From positions 1-44,188 of the forward strand of contig CAMYJB010000028.1 of assembly GCA_947258565.1 (NCBI GenBank): 44,188 nt of DNA. The letters run 5' to 3'. This document shows positions 18,076-27,755 of the stretch, piece by piece. Each line of letters opens with the position of its first letter. Within the stretch, counting starts at the first letter, position 1. The stretch is from an uncultured Woeseiaceae bacterium (GTDB lineage Bacteria; Pseudomonadota; Gammaproteobacteria; Steroidobacterales; Woeseiaceae). A program made the position numbers and the translations under genes. The notes below the pieces were generated by a model that did no database searches, was not told the origin of the DNA, and saw nothing but the letters and a program-made list of their open reading frames with translations.

Positions 18076-18699
18076 ATGAGCAAGCCGCGGCGCAGCTCGG
18101 GCAGCTGGCGCGAGCGCCAGGAACGCGATCCGTTCGTGGTGCGCGCCCGTAACGAGGGCTGGCGTTCGCGAGCGGTCTACAAGCTCGAACAGATCGACAG
18201 GAAGGAAAGGCTCCTGCGGCCGGGCATGGTGGTCGTCGATCTCGGGGCTGCGCCCGGCAGCTGGAGCCAGTACGTCACGGAGACGCTCAGGGGCCGGGTG
18301 CGGATCATCGCGCTCGATATCCTCGAGATGGACGCGCTGCCGTCGGTGGAGTTCATCCAGGGGGACTTCCGTGAAGACGAGGTGCTGCAGGAACTGGAGG
18401 CGGCGCTGGGCGATGAGCGTGCCGACCTTGTAATCAGCGATATGGCGCCCAATATTAGCGGCAACAAGTCGGTTGACCAGCCCCGATCGATGTATCTCGC
18501 GGAGCTGGCGCTGGATTTGTGCGAACGGGCCCTGAAGAAGGGCGGCGACTTCGTCTGCAAGCTGTTCCAGGGCGAAGGCTCTGATGCCTTCATCGCCGCG
18601 GCAAAGCAGCGTTTCGGGCGTGTCAGGGTCATGAAACCCGAGGCGTCCAGGCCCGGCAGTCGTGAGGTGTACTTGGTAGCGAGAAACTATCGATTGTAG
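18076..18699 (+). CDS. rlmE: 23S rRNA 2'-O-methyltransferase RlmE (FtsJ/RrmJ)
   Basis: RlmE methylates the 2'-O of U2552 in the A-loop of 23S rRNA on the 50S subunit. The 207-residue protein has the SAM-binding motif VVDLGAAPGSWSQY (53-66). The catalytic tetrad K-D-K-E is visible as Lys36, Asp122 (ISDMAPNISGNK), Lys162 (CKLFQGEG) and Glu197 (GSREVYL), in the same spacing as in E. coli. The basic N-terminus is typical. It is upstream of ftsH, the classic ftsJ-ftsH pair, with a 65-base gap. In E. coli this pair is heat-induced; no clear sigma-32 site was found here. Confidence 0.97.
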   Translation: MSKPRRSSGSWRERQERDPFVVRARNEGWRSRAVYKLEQIDRKERLLRPGMVVVDLGAAPGSWSQYVTETLRGRVRIIALDILEMDALPSVEFIQGDFREDEVLQELEAALGDERADLVISDMAPNISGNKSVDQPRSMYLAELALDLCERALKKGGDFVCKLFQGEGSDAFIAAAKQRFGRVRVMKPEASRPGSREVYLVARNYRL

Positions 18700-18764
18700 T
18701 AGTGTCTAACTTAGAATCTGTCTAACGATCCGGCGTCCGGATTGGCTCCCGCACGGTAACCAAT

Positions 18765-20687
18765 GTGAATGATCTGACCAAAAATATACTTGTTTTCATT
18801 GTCATCATTGTCGTCCTCCTGTCAGTTGTGCAGGGTTTGTCGGGCGTCAGTGGCGGGCAGCCGCAGGCGCGGGATTACTCGGATTTCCTGGCGGAAGTGC
18901 GTAATGGCGAGGTCAGCCTCGTGGAGTTCGAGGGCCAGCGTATCCGCTTCGGTCAGCGCGAGCCGCTGCCGTATTACACGATAAGCCCCGAGACCGACAA
19001 CAGCCCGCTGATCGGCATGCTCGAAAAGAACGGCGTCCAGTTCTCGGCGTCCGAGCCCAAACAGCAGAGCCTGATCGGCCAGCTCCTTATCAGCTCGTTC
19101 CCGATCCTGCTCCTGATCGGCGTCTGGATCTATTTCATGCGCCAGATGCAGGGCGGTGGAGGCGGTCGCGGCGCAATGTCATTCGGCAAGAGCAAGGCAC
19201 GCCTGCTGGGCGAGGACCAGGTGGGCATTACCTTCGCGGATGTCGCCGGCGTGGACGAGGCCAAGGCCGAAGTCGCCGAGATCGTGGAATTCCTCAAGGA
19301 CCCGAGCAAGTTCCAGCGCCTCGGCGGCAAGATCCCGAAAGGCGTGCTCATGGTCGGGCCGCCGGGTACGGGCAAGACGCTGCTCGCCAAGGCGATCGCC
19401 GGTGAGGCCAAGGTGCCGTTTTTCACGATTTCGGGTTCCGACTTCGTGGAGATGTTCGTCGGTGTCGGCGCGTCGCGCGTGCGCGATATGTTCGACCAGG
19501 CGAAGAAACAGGCGCCCTGCATTATCTTTATCGACGAGCTCGACGCCGTCGGGCGCCATCGCGGTGCCGGTCTCGGCGGCGGTCACGACGAGCGTGAGCA
19601 AACGCTGAACCAGATGCTGGTCGAAATGGACGGCTTCGAGGGCAGCGAGGGCATCATCGTTATCGCCGCCACGAACCGTCCGGACGTACTCGATCCCGCG
19701 TTGCTGCGCCCGGGGCGCTTCGACCGCCAGGTCGTCGTGCCGCTGCCGGATGTGCGTGGCCGGGAGCTGATCCTCAAGGTGCACATGCGCAAGGTGCCGC
19801 TCAACGATGACGTCAACCCCAGCGTCATCGCGCGAGGCACGCCCGGGTTCTCGGGTGCCGACCTCGCCAACCTCGTTAACGAGGCCGCTCTGTTCGCCGC
19901 GCGTGCCAACAAGCGCGTCGTGAGCATGGATGAGTTCGAGAAAGCCAAGGACAAGATCATGATGGGCGCCGAGCGGCGCTCGATGGTGATGAGCGAGAAG
20001 GAGAAGCTCAATACCGCCTACCACGAGGCGGGGCATGCGATCGTCGGATACCTCGTGCCCGAGCACGATCCCGTCTACAAGGTAACGATCATTCCGCGCG
20101 GCAGGGCGCTCGGCGTGACGATGTACCTGCCCGAGGAGGATCGCTACAGCATCTCCCGGCAGGGGATCGAGAGCCAGATTGCCAGCCTGTTCGGCGGGCG
20201 TATCGCGGAAGAAATGATCAACGGTATTGACGGCGTGACGACCGGCGCCTCCAACGACATCGAACGCGCGACGGAACTCGCTCGCAACATGGTGACCAAG
20301 TGGGGCCTCTCGGACCGCCTCGGCCCGCTCACCTACAGCGAAGACGACGGCGAGGTATTCCTGGGGCGTTCGGTCACGCAGCACAAGCAGGTGTCCGATG
20401 ACACGGCCCATGCCATCGACGAAGAGGTGCGGCGCATCATCGATGCCAATTACGAGCGTGCCAGGAACCTGCTCGACGAAAATCTCGAGAAGCTGCACGC
20501 GATGGCCAAGGCGCTCATGAAGTACGAGACCATCGACGAGCGGCAGATCAAGGACATCATGGCCGGTCGAGAGCCCAGTCCGCCCGAGGACTGGGACGAT
20601 ACGGCAGGCACCCGCAGCCAGGACGACACGCCCACGCCGAAGACGGAAGTGGGCGGCAAGATTGGCGGTCCGGCGCCCGAGCATTAA
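18765..20687 (+). CDS. ftsH: ATP-dependent zinc metalloprotease FtsH
   Basis: FtsH is the membrane-anchored AAA+ protease that degrades damaged membrane proteins and regulators such as sigma-32 and LpxC in E. coli. The start is GTG at 18765; an ATG two bases earlier runs straight into a stop. The 640 residues include two membrane helices (about 8-24 and 103-125). The AAA domain has Walker A GPPGTGKT at 198-205, and the SRH follows. The zinc protease has HEAGH at 420-424. A charged Pro/Thr-rich tail ends it. Length is that of the family (E. coli 644). It follows rlmE and precedes folP-glmM, the standard gammaproteobacterial order. Confidence 0.98.
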   Translation: MNDLTKNILVFIVIIVVLLSVVQGLSGVSGGQPQARDYSDFLAEVRNGEVSLVEFEGQRIRFGQREPLPYYTISPETDNSPLIGMLEKNGVQFSASEPKQQSLIGQLLISSFPILLLIGVWIYFMRQMQGGGGGRGAMSFGKSKARLLGEDQVGITFADVAGVDEAKAEVAEIVEFLKDPSKFQRLGGKIPKGVLMVGPPGTGKTLLAKAIAGEAKVPFFTISGSDFVEMFVGVGASRVRDMFDQAKKQAPCIIFIDELDAVGRHRGAGLGGGHDEREQTLNQMLVEMDGFEGSEGIIVIAATNRPDVLDPALLRPGRFDRQVVVPLPDVRGRELILKVHMRKVPLNDDVNPSVIARGTPGFSGADLANLVNEAALFAARANKRVVSMDEFEKAKDKIMMGAERRSMVMSEKEKLNTAYHEAGHAIVGYLVPEHDPVYKVTIIPRGRALGVTMYLPEEDRYSISRQGIESQIASLFGGRIAEEMINGIDGVTTGASNDIERATELARNMVTKWGLSDRLGPLTYSEDDGEVFLGRSVTQHKQVSDDTAHAIDEEVRRIIDANYERARNLLDENLEKLHAMAKALMKYETIDERQIKDIMAGREPSPPEDWDDTAGTRSQDDTPTPKTEVGGKIGGPAPEH

Positions 20688-20690
20688 TGG

Positions 20691-20749
20691 AGGCGGGAAC
20701 CCGCCTTTAGGAGCGCTTCTGGAAGCGCGACCATCGCGGGCCCGGGCCC
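20691..20749 (+). repeat. Three adjacent palindromes between ftsH and folP
   Basis: AGGCGG/CCGCCT with loop GAAC (20691-20706) is followed by TTT, so it could be a weak terminator. Next is GCGCTTC/GAAGCGC with a 2-base loop (20713-20728). Third is the palindrome GGGCCCGGGCCC (20738-20749). All lie in the 83-base gap. Function is unknown; transcript processing or weak termination is likely. Confidence 0.45.
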
Positions 20750-20770
20750 GGTCATGCATACGATGAAGCC

Positions 20771-21598
20771 ATGCTGACGCTCGGTCCGCTGGAATTCGAC
20801 GTCCCCGCGGTGATGGGGGTTCTCAATGTCACACCCGATTCGTTTTCCGATGGCGGGCGCTTTGTCGGCCGTGATGCCGCGCTGCGCCAGGCCGAGGCAA
20901 TGGCACGGGACGGGGCCGCGATCATCGACGTCGGGGGCGAGTCGACCCGGCCGGGCGCGGCCGACGTCTCCGAGCAGGAAGAACTCGACCGGGTTCTCCC
21001 GGTCATCGAGGCTGTCGTTGAGGCTGCCGCCATACCTGTATCCATCGACACGAGCAAACCTGCCGTCATGCGTGCTGCTGTCCGGGCGGGGGCAGCGATG
21101 ATCAACGACGTCCGCGCGCTCCGCGGACACGGTGCGCTGCAGGCTGCCGCAGAACTGCAGTGCCCGGTTTGCCTCATGCATATGCAGGGCCAGCCGCGCA
21201 CCATGCAGCAGGAGCCCTCGTATGGCGATGTAGTAGCGGATGTTGCGGAATTCCTGGTGCAGCGGGTCCGTGCCTGTGTCGCTGCCGGACTCGCCGAGGA
21301 AAGGATCATCGTGGATCCCGGCTTCGGTTTCGGCAAGACGCCGCGGCACAATATCGAGTTGCTCGCGAATCTGCGACAATTGCAGTCCGTAGGAAGGCCG
21401 ATCCTGGCCGGCCTGTCGCGGAAGTCCACGCTCGGGGAGCTCACCGGCCGGGACGTGGGAGAACGCTTGCCGGCGAGCATTGCCGCTGCCGTTATTGCTG
21501 TGATGGAAGGCGCGGCTATCGTGCGCGTACACGACGTGAGAGAGACCGTCGACGCATTGCGGGTGGCAGCAGCGGTACTGGAACGGGACGGGGATTGA
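20771..21598 (+). CDS. folP: Dihydropteroate synthase FolP
   Basis: FolP condenses p-aminobenzoate with dihydropterin pyrophosphate in folate synthesis and is the target of sulfonamides. The 275-residue TIM-barrel protein has MGVLNVTPDSFSDGG (15-29), DVGGESTRPGA (53-63), SIDTSKPAVM and the DPGFGFGKT phosphate-site motif. Toward the end it has LAGLSRKST. Length matches E. coli (282). It ends in TGATG, overlapping the glmM start by one base, so the two are coupled as in E. coli. Confidence 0.97.
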   Translation: MLTLGPLEFDVPAVMGVLNVTPDSFSDGGRFVGRDAALRQAEAMARDGAAIIDVGGESTRPGAADVSEQEELDRVLPVIEAVVEAAAIPVSIDTSKPAVMRAAVRAGAAMINDVRALRGHGALQAAAELQCPVCLMHMQGQPRTMQQEPSYGDVVADVAEFLVQRVRACVAAGLAEERIIVDPGFGFGKTPRHNIELLANLRQLQSVGRPILAGLSRKSTLGELTGRDVGERLPASIAAAVIAVMEGAAIVRVHDVRETVDALRVAAAVLERDGD

Positions 21599-22932
21599 TG
21601 AGCAAGAGATATTTCGGAACGGATGGCGTTCGCGGCACTGTGGGCCAGGACCCCATGACTGCGGATTTCGCTTTGCGGCTCGCAAGTGCGGCGGCACAGG
21701 CGCTGGTGCCCACGGGCGGTACCGTATTGATCGGCAAGGACACGCGACTGTCCGGCTACATGTTCGAATCGGCACTCGAGGCGGGTTTTACCGCGGCCGG
21801 TGCGGACGTGCTGCTGATCGGCCCCCTGCCAACGCCGGGTGTCGCGTACCTGACGCAGGAGTTCTCGGCCGATCTCGGCGTCGTTATTTCCGCGTCCCAC
21901 AATCTCTATTACGACAACGGTATCAAGTTCTTCGATGCGTCCGGTTCGAAGCTCACCGACGACATTGAAAAGACGATCGAAGCGAGCCTGGACAGGGCGG
22001 CGATCACCGTTGACTCGCAGTCGCTGGGCAGGGCACAACGCATCGACTCGGCGCTGGTGCGCTACGAGAAGTTTTGCGCCTCCACGCTGCCCCGGGGTTT
22101 GCAGCTCGACGGCCTGAAAGTCGTTTTCGACGGCGCCAATGGGGCGGGCTACAAGGTCGGGCCGCGCGCGCTGGCGAACCTTGATGCCGAGGTCATCCCG
22201 ATCGGCTGCTCCCCGAACGGCCGCAATATCAACGACGGCTGTGGCTCGACGAAGCCGGATCTGCTGCAGCTCACGGTTCCGGCCGTCGGGGCGGACATCG
22301 GTATCGCCATCGATGGTGATGGCGATCGGGTGGTGCTCGTCGACGAAGTCGGCCGCCTGATCGACGGTGACCAGATCCTGTTCGTGCTGGCGACAGCGTG
22401 GCAGGAGGAAGGCCGGCTCCATGGCCCGGTCGTCGGCACGGTCATGAGCAATCTCGGCCTGGAGCGGGCGTTGCAGGAACGGGACATCGAGTTCCGGCGG
22501 GTTGCCGTCGGCGATCGCTACGTGCTCGAGGCCCTGAAACAGGACGGCGGCGTGATCGGCGGCGAGACGTCCGGCCACATGATCGTGCTGGACCAGACCA
22601 CGACCGGTGACGGGTTGATTACCGCCCTGCAGGTTCTCGCCGTCATGAAACGGACCGGCAGGAAACTGTCGGACCTGGTGGCCGGCATGCCCAAGTACCC
22701 GCAGACCATGCTCAACGTGCGTACAGAGCAGCGCATGGACCCGGACGCATCGCCACAGATCCGGGAAGCGGTGACGGCGGCCGAGCACGAGCTGGCGGAT
22801 AGCGGGCGCATCGTCCTGCGCGCGTCGGGCACCGAACCGGTCATCCGGGTCATGGTCGAAGGTAAGGACGAAAAGCAGGTAAATTCCGTCGCCGAGCGGC
22901 TGGCGGCGGTGGTCGCGGAGGCGGCCCGCTAG
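21598..22932 (+). CDS. glmM: Phosphoglucosamine mutase GlmM
   Basis: GlmM converts glucosamine-6-phosphate to glucosamine-1-phosphate for peptidoglycan and lipopolysaccharide. The ATG at 21598 gives 444 residues (E. coli 445) and the family N-terminus SKRYFGTDGVRGTVG. The phosphoserine site is Ser100 in ISASHN, and the magnesium loop is DGDGDR starting at Asp239. The sugar-binding GGETSGHM and the C-terminal phosphate-binding RASGTEPVIRVMVE are also present. An in-frame upstream extension inside folP is rejected because the folP stop and glmM start overlap neatly. Confidence 0.98.
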   Translation: MSKRYFGTDGVRGTVGQDPMTADFALRLASAAAQALVPTGGTVLIGKDTRLSGYMFESALEAGFTAAGADVLLIGPLPTPGVAYLTQEFSADLGVVISASHNLYYDNGIKFFDASGSKLTDDIEKTIEASLDRAAITVDSQSLGRAQRIDSALVRYEKFCASTLPRGLQLDGLKVVFDGANGAGYKVGPRALANLDAEVIPIGCSPNGRNINDGCGSTKPDLLQLTVPAVGADIGIAIDGDGDRVVLVDEVGRLIDGDQILFVLATAWQEEGRLHGPVVGTVMSNLGLERALQERDIEFRRVAVGDRYVLEALKQDGGVIGGETSGHMIVLDQTTTGDGLITALQVLAVMKRTGRKLSDLVAGMPKYPQTMLNVRTEQRMDPDASPQIREAVTAAEHELADSGRIVLRASGTEPVIRVMVEGKDEKQVNSVAERLAAVVAEAAR

Positions 22933-22969
22933 AAAGCGCCGAAAATGGGCGAAAAGGCCTGATTCCGCG

Positions 22970-22998
22970 TTGATTTGCGGCGTTAGCCCCGGTATCCT
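22970..22998 (+). promoter_or_regulatory. Probable sigma-70 promoter of tpiA
   Basis: TTGATT (22970-22975), a 17-base spacer and TATCCT (22993-22998) lie 36 bases before the tpiA start, in the only sizeable gap between glmM and tpiA. Confidence 0.55.
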
Positions 22999-23033
22999 TG
23001 CGCGCCATTTCGACCCCCCGCAGGTAGACTCTT

Positions 23034-23792
23034 ATGCGCGATTATCTCGTTGCTGGAAACTGGAAAATGCACGGCGACGAAGCGGCCAACAGCAAGCTGG
23101 TCGCGGGGATACTCGAGAGCGCGCCAGCCGCGGAGAACGTCAGCCTGCTCGTCTGCCCCCCGTACCCGTACCTGGCGTCGGTGGCGAGCCAGCTGCAGGG
23201 CTCGAGCGTGCAGCTCGGGGCACAGAACGTCTCGGAGCATGAGGCCGGCGCCTATACCGGCGAGGTGGCGCCCGCGATGCTGCGCGACGTGGGCTGCCGG
23301 TACGCAATCGTCGGTCACTCGGAGCGGCGCATGCTGTACGGAGAGACCAGTGCACAGGTAGCGGAGAAGATGGCGGCGGCGCTGGGCGGCGGGCTGATAC
23401 CGATACTCTGCATCGGCGAGACGCTCGAGGAGCGCGAGTCTGGCAGCACCGAGCAGGTGGTCGGCGAGCAGCTCGCGGCGGCTATCGAACGTAACGGCAT
23501 AGCGGCGTTTGCCACGTCCGTCATCGCTTACGAGCCGGTCTGGGCGATCGGCACCGGCAAGACGGCAACGCCGGAACAGGCCCAGGACGTACACCGGTAC
23601 ATACGGTCCGTGCTGGCCGAACACGACGCGTCTGTCGCGGAAAACGTGCAGATACTGTACGGCGGCAGCGTGAAAGGGGACAATGCGGCAGGCCTTTTCG
23701 GCATGCCCGATATCGATGGCGGGCTGATCGGCGGCGCTTCGCTGAAGCCTGCGGATTTCCTGGCCATAGCCAGGGCCGCAACGGAAATTTGA
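23034..23792 (+). CDS. tpiA: Triose-phosphate isomerase
   Basis: TpiA interconverts glyceraldehyde-3-phosphate and dihydroxyacetone phosphate in glycolysis and gluconeogenesis. The 252-residue TIM barrel has the active-site residues Asn9 and Lys11 (AGNWKMHG), His95 (IVGHSERR) and the general base Glu167 in [15 protein letters not shown]. The phosphate-binding motif [10 protein letters not shown] is near the C-terminus. Length is standard (E. coli 255). Its stop lies 7 bases before secG, and tpiA-secG is a common gammaproteobacterial pair. It has its own probable promoter. Confidence 0.98.
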   Translation: MRDYLVAGNWKMHGDEAANSKLVAGILESAPAAENVSLLVCPPYPYLASVASQLQGSSVQLGAQNVSEHEAGAYTGEVAPAMLRDVGCRYAIVGHSERRMLYGETSAQVAEKMAAALGGGLIPILCIGETLEERESGSTEQVVGEQLAAAIERNGIAAFATSVIAYEPVWAIGTGKTATPEQAQDVHRYIRSVLAEHDASVAENVQILYGGSVKGDNAAGLFGMPDIDGGLIGGASLKPADFLAIARAATEI

Positions 23793-23799
23793 GGAAACG

Positions 23800-24249
23800 A
23801 TGACTACCATGCAACAGGTTGTGCTCATTGGGCACACGCTCATAGCAGTCCTGATTATCGTGCTCGTGCTCCTGCAGCGCGGCAAGGGGGCGGATGCCGG
23901 TGCCGGTTTCGGTGCGGGTGCCTCCGGTACGGTTTTCGGCTCGCGCGGCTCTTCGAGCTTCTTTTCCCGCGCTACGGGGATTCTCGCTGCCGCGTTCTTC
24001 GCGAGCAGCCTGACGCTTGCCTACCTCAGCAGCCAGCGCACGACTGGCCCGACGAGTCTGCTGGATGATGCGCCGGTCGCCGAACAGCCGGCCGAGGCCG
24101 TGCCGCTCGAGGATAGTGAGGTCGAGGTTCCGCTCCCGGGCTCTGCCGTCGAGCAGCCGGCTGCAGAGGACATCGGCGCGCTGCCGTCTCTCGACGACGA
24201 GGCGCCCGTCGAGGAAGCGCCGGCCGAAGACGACGCTGAGACGGAGTAA
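23800..24249 (+). CDS. secG: Preprotein translocase subunit SecG
   Basis: SecG is the small auxiliary subunit of the SecYEG protein-export channel in the inner membrane. The 149-residue product has two membrane helices (about 7-24 and 52-70). They are separated by a Gly/Ala/Ser-rich loop with the family motif GKGADAGAGFGAGASGTVFG. After residue 75 there is an acidic, Pro/Ala/Glu-rich tail of about 70 residues ending EEAPAEDDAETE. This makes the protein longer than E. coli SecG (110). Such tails vary widely and are probably disordered. tRNA-Leu(GAG) follows 17 bases later, the same order as secG-leuU in E. coli. Confidence 0.93.
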   Translation: MTTMQQVVLIGHTLIAVLIIVLVLLQRGKGADAGAGFGAGASGTVFGSRGSSSFFSRATGILAAAFFASSLTLAYLSSQRTTGPTSLLDDAPVAEQPAEAVPLEDSEVEVPLPGSAVEQPAAEDIGALPSLDDEAPVEEAPAEDDAETE

Positions 24250-24266
24250 ACGACGGCAAGATTCCT

Positions 24267-24351
24267 GCTCTGGTGGTGGAATTGGTAGACACGCTGTCTT
24301 GAGGGGGCAGTGGCGCAAGCCGTGCGAGTTCGAGTCTCGCCCAGAGCACCA
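24267..24351 (+). tRNA. leuU: tRNA-Leu (anticodon GAG)
   Basis: The acceptor stem GCTCTGG (24267-24273) pairs perfectly with CCAGAGC (24341-24347), followed by ACCA, so the CCA is encoded. The anticodon stem is CTGTC/GGCAG and the loop TTGAGGG has GAG at 24301-24303. A long variable arm and the T-arm GTTCGAGTC mark a type II leucine tRNA of 85 bases. It is probably co-transcribed with secG. Confidence 0.97.
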
Positions 24352-24384
24352 TCTTTCTAGTCGAATTTCTGCGGCCCGCGCTGA

Positions 24385-24390
24385 TACAAT
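24385..24390 (+). promoter_or_regulatory. Candidate -10 box of the nuo operon
   Basis: TACAAT lies 48 bases before the nuoA start in the 86-base gap after tRNA-Leu. The -35 region (around CGAATTT) is poor. The operon may also be read through from secG-tRNA-Leu. Confidence 0.3.
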
Positions 24391-24437
24391 GGCGCGCTTG
24401 TGGAGCGAGCCATCGCCCGTCCTGGTCACGGTCAACA

Positions 24438-24794
24438 ATGCTACAAGAATACATACCCGTACTGATCTTTCTCGGCGTGGCAGCAGCCCTGGGCGGCGTG
24501 CTGCTGGGGCTCGGCTTCCTGATCGGCCGTGGCCGCAAGGACGAGGAGAAACTCTCTCCCTATGAGTGTGGCTTCGAGGCCTTCGACGATTCGCGCATGA
24601 AGTTCGACGTGCGCTATTACCTCGTCGCCATCCTGTTCATCATCTTCGATCTCGAGATCGCATTCCTGTTTCCGTGGGCCGTGTCCCTCGACACGGTCGG
24701 CCGCTTCGGCATAGCCGCAATGGGAATATTCCTCGCGATCCTCGTCGTCGGCTTCATCTACGAGTGGAAGAAGGGGGCGCTCGAATGGGATTAG
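24438..24794 (+). CDS. nuoA: NADH-quinone oxidoreductase subunit A
   Basis: NuoA is a small membrane subunit of complex I near the quinone entry site. The 118-residue protein has three membrane helices (about 5-27, 63-82, 88-110). Between the first two is the conserved [28 protein letters not shown] segment, whose YECGFE motif and following [10 protein letters not shown] loop mark the family. It starts a 13-gene operon. Its stop overlaps the nuoB start by 10 bases. Confidence 0.96.
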   Translation: MLQEYIPVLIFLGVAAALGGVLLGLGFLIGRGRKDEEKLSPYECGFEAFDDSRMKFDVRYYLVAILFIIFDLEIAFLFPWAVSLDTVGRFGIAAMGIFLAILVVGFIYEWKKGALEWD

Positions 24795-25315
24795 CGCAGG
24801 AAACGCTGCCGCAGGAACCCGAGACCGCCGCCGCGGGGGCCGGCGACAGCCTGCAACAGAAAGGTTTCGTCGTAACCAGCGTCGACACCGTGATGAACTG
24901 GGCGCGGACCGGCTCTCTGTGGCCGATGACCTTCGGCCTCGCCTGCTGTGCCGTGGAGATGATGCAGGCCGGGGCCGCCCGCTACGACCTTGATCGATTC
25001 GGCATCATCTTCCGGCCGAGCCCGCGGCAGTCGGACTGCATGATTGTTGCCGGCACACTCACCAACAAGATGGCGCCGGCCCTGCGTAAGGTCTACGACC
25101 AGATGCCCGAGCCGCGCTGGGTGGTCTCCATGGGCTCCTGCGCCAATGGTGGCGGCTACTATCATTATTCCTATTCGGTCGTAAGGGGTTGCGACCGGAT
25201 CGTTCCCGTCGATGTGTACGTTCCGGGGTGTCCGCCGACGGCGGAGGCCCTCATTTACGGGCTCATTCAACTGCAGAACAAGATTCGCCGAACCAACACG
25301 ATAGCCAGGCGATAA
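24785..25315 (+). CDS. nuoB: NADH-quinone oxidoreductase subunit B
   Basis: NuoB carries the last iron-sulfur cluster (N2, 4Fe-4S) before ubiquinone in complex I. The ATG at 24785 gives 176 residues and avoids an upstream extension that only shadows nuoA. The four cluster ligands are Cys54 and Cys55 ([10 protein letters not shown]), Cys119 (MGSCANGGG) and Cys149 ([11 protein letters not shown]). The N-terminal 20 residues are variable and Glu/Ala-rich. It overlaps nuoA and is followed 10 bases later by nuoC. Confidence 0.97.
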   Translation: MGLAQETLPQEPETAAAGAGDSLQQKGFVVTSVDTVMNWARTGSLWPMTFGLACCAVEMMQAGAARYDLDRFGIIFRPSPRQSDCMIVAGTLTNKMAPALRKVYDQMPEPRWVVSMGSCANGGGYYHYSYSVVRGCDRIVPVDVYVPGCPPTAEALIYGLIQLQNKIRRTNTIARR

Positions 25316-25325
25316 AAAAACAGGC

Positions 25326-26021
25326 ATGACTGATCGTTTCGAGACATTGGCTGCTCGTATCGACGAGCGCTTCGGTGAGCAAATGCTCCGCGTCGAGTCG
25401 CGCTGCGGCGAGCTGACCTACGAGCTGGACAAGGACCACCTCGTCGAGGTGGCCACGGCGTTGCGCGGCGAAATCGGTTTCGAGATGCTCATCGACGTCT
25501 GCGGCGTGGACTACCTGACCTACGGCAGCGTCGAGTGGCGCACGCAGAGCGCCACCGATACAGGCTTCAGCCGCGGAGTCGAACGCGGGCCGGTAATCCT
25601 CGACGAGGCCGACGAATTCGACGCGAAACGATTCGCAGTGGTTTACCACCTGCTGTCATTGCAGGGCAACGTGCGGATGCGGCTCAGGGTCTATACCGGT
25701 ACGAGCAACCCGCCCATCGTCCACTCTGTCGTCGACATCTGGAATTCGGCCAACTGGTTCGAACGCGAAGCCTTCGACCTGTACGGCATCCTGTTCGAGG
25801 GTCACCCCGACTTGCGGCGCATCCTGACCGACTACGGCTTCATCGGCCACCCGTTCCGCAAGGACTTCCCGCTGATCGGCAACGTCGAGGTGAGCTACGA
25901 CGAGGAAAAGGGCAGGGTGGCTTACCAACCCGTCAGCATCGAGCCCCGCACGCTGGTTCCGCGCGTCATACGCGACGACAACCGCTACTCGGAAGACCTC
26001 AAGGACAAGGCGGATGGCTGA
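25326..26021 (+). CDS. nuoC: NADH-quinone oxidoreductase subunit C
   Basis: NuoC is the 30-kDa peripheral subunit of complex I, close to NuoD and NuoB. The 231-residue protein contains the family signature [20 protein letters not shown] (about 142-161), followed by [20 protein letters not shown]. Here nuoC and nuoD are separate genes overlapping by 8 bases, whereas in E. coli they are fused. The separate form is typical of most proteobacteria outside the enterics. Confidence 0.97.
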   Translation: MTDRFETLAARIDERFGEQMLRVESRCGELTYELDKDHLVEVATALRGEIGFEMLIDVCGVDYLTYGSVEWRTQSATDTGFSRGVERGPVILDEADEFDAKRFAVVYHLLSLQGNVRMRLRVYTGTSNPPIVHSVVDIWNSANWFEREAFDLYGILFEGHPDLRRILTDYGFIGHPFRKDFPLIGNVEVSYDEEKGRVAYQPVSIEPRTLVPRVIRDDNRYSEDLKDKADG

Positions 26022-27267
26022 GATCCAGAGCTACACGATGAACTTCGGGCCGCAGCATCCGGCTGCGCACGGCGTATTGCGCCTGGTGCTCGAACTCGAA
26101 GGCGAGGTCATCCACAAGGCCGATCCCCACGTCGGGCTGCTGCACCGTGCCACGGAGAAGCTCGCCGAGTCGAAGCCATTCAGCCAGAGCATCGGCTACA
26201 TGGACCGGCTCGACTACGTCTCGATGATGTGCAACGAGCACGGCTACGTGCTTGCCATCGAGAAGCTGCTCGGCATCGAGGTGCCGTTGCGTGCGCAATA
26301 TATAAGAGTGATGTTCGACGAGATCACGCGCATCCTGAATCACCTCATGTGGCTCGGCGCGCACGGCCTCGACATCGGCGCCATGACCATGTTCCTGTAC
26401 TGCTTCCGCGAGCGCGAAGACCTGATGGATCTTTACGAGGCCGTCTCGGGCACGCGCATGCACGCGACCTACTACCGGCCCGGCGGCGTCTACCGTGACC
26501 TGCCGGAGTCGATGCCGAAGTACCAGGAGTCGAAGTTCCGCAGCAAGAAGGACGTCGAGCGCATGAATGCCGACCGGCAGGGCTCGCTGCTCGACTTCGT
26601 CGAGGCGTTCACCGACAAATTTCCGGGTTGCGTCGATGAGTACGAGACGCTGCTGACCGACAACCGCATCTGGAAGCAGCGCACGGTCAACATTGGCGTG
26701 GTGTCGCCGGAGCGTGCCATGCAGCTTGGCTTCAGCGGCCCGATGCTGCGCGGGTCCGGGGTCGAGTGGGACCTGCGCAAGAAGCAGCCTTACGAAGTCT
26801 ACGGGCAGCTGGATTTCGACATCCCCGTCGGCGTGAATGGTGACTGCTACGACCGCTACCTCGTGCGGGTCGAGGAACTTCGCCAGTCGAACCGGATCAT
26901 CAGGCAGTGCGTCGACTGGCTGCGCGAGAACCCGGGTCCGGTCATGATCGACGATCGCAAGGTCGTGGCGCCGACACGCGTCGAGATGAAGGACGACATG
27001 GAATCACTGATCCATCACTTCAAGTTGTTTACCGAGGGCTACTGCGTGCCCGAGGGCGAGGCCTACGCGGCCGTGGAGCATCCGAAAGGCGAATTCGGCG
27101 TGTACCTGGTTTCCGACGGTGCCAACAAGCCGTATCGCGTGAAGATCCGGGCACCGGGCTTCGTGCACCTGTCCGCGATGTCGGAGATGGTGGAAGGCCA
27201 TATGCTGGCCGACGTCGTGGCCGTTATCGGCACGCAGGACATCGTATTTGGTGAGGTGGATCGATGA
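26014..27267 (+). CDS. nuoD: NADH-quinone oxidoreductase subunit D
   Basis: NuoD is the 49-kDa subunit that, with NuoB, forms the quinone-reduction pocket. The 417-residue protein begins [20 protein letters not shown] with the conserved [14 protein letters not shown], then [14 protein letters not shown]. The conserved Tyr and His of the quinone site fall in these N-terminal motifs. It ends DIVFGEVDR, the standard family C-terminus. It overlaps nuoC by 8 bases and nuoE by 4, so translation is likely coupled. Confidence 0.98.
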   Translation: MAEIQSYTMNFGPQHPAAHGVLRLVLELEGEVIHKADPHVGLLHRATEKLAESKPFSQSIGYMDRLDYVSMMCNEHGYVLAIEKLLGIEVPLRAQYIRVMFDEITRILNHLMWLGAHGLDIGAMTMFLYCFREREDLMDLYEAVSGTRMHATYYRPGGVYRDLPESMPKYQESKFRSKKDVERMNADRQGSLLDFVEAFTDKFPGCVDEYETLLTDNRIWKQRTVNIGVVSPERAMQLGFSGPMLRGSGVEWDLRKKQPYEVYGQLDFDIPVGVNGDCYDRYLVRVEELRQSNRIIRQCVDWLRENPGPVMIDDRKVVAPTRVEMKDDMESLIHHFKLFTEGYCVPEGEAYAAVEHPKGEFGVYLVSDGANKPYRVKIRAPGFVHLSAMSEMVEGHMLADVVAVIGTQDIVFGEVDR

Positions 27268-27755
27268 GCAGCGACACCCGTCTCTCCGCGCACGTTCGCG
27301 AGGAGATCGAGCACTGGAAGGCGCGGTTTCCGGAAGACCGGCAGCGTTCCGCCGTGATCGGCGCACTGCACGCGGTGCAGCACGAGAATGAAGGCTACCT
27401 GACGGCCGAACTCATGGACGCCGTCGCTGCGTACCTGGAGCTTCCGAGCATCCAGGTCTACGAGGTTGCGACCTTTTATTCGATGTTCCAGACGAAGCCG
27501 GTGGGGCGCCACAACGTCGCCATCTGCACCAACGTGTCCTGCATGCTCCGCGGCGCCGACGACATCGTCGAACACGTCGAGAACAAGCTTGGTGTCAAGC
27601 TCGGCGAAAGCACGGAGGACGGCCGCTTCTATCTCAAGCGCGAGGAGGAGTGCCTCGCCGCCTGCTGTGGCGCACCGATGATGATGGTGAACCACGAATA
27701 TTACGAGAACCTGACCGCGGAACAGGTCGACGAAATCCTGGACGGGCTGGACTGA
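27264..27755 (+). CDS. nuoE: NADH-quinone oxidoreductase subunit E
   Basis: NuoE (24-kDa subunit) holds the 2Fe-2S cluster N1a in the NADH dehydrogenase arm. The 163-residue thioredoxin-like protein has ligands Cys88 and Cys93 (CTNVSC) and Cys130 and Cys134 ([10 protein letters not shown]). An additional Cys135 follows the last ligand. The N-terminal helical part contains VATFYSMF (68-75). It overlaps nuoD by 4 bases, and its TGA overlaps the nuoF ATG by one base. Confidence 0.97.
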   Translation: MSSDTRLSAHVREEIEHWKARFPEDRQRSAVIGALHAVQHENEGYLTAELMDAVAAYLELPSIQVYEVATFYSMFQTKPVGRHNVAICTNVSCMLRGADDIVEHVENKLGVKLGESTEDGRFYLKREEECLAACCGAPMMMVNHEYYENLTAEQVDEILDGLD

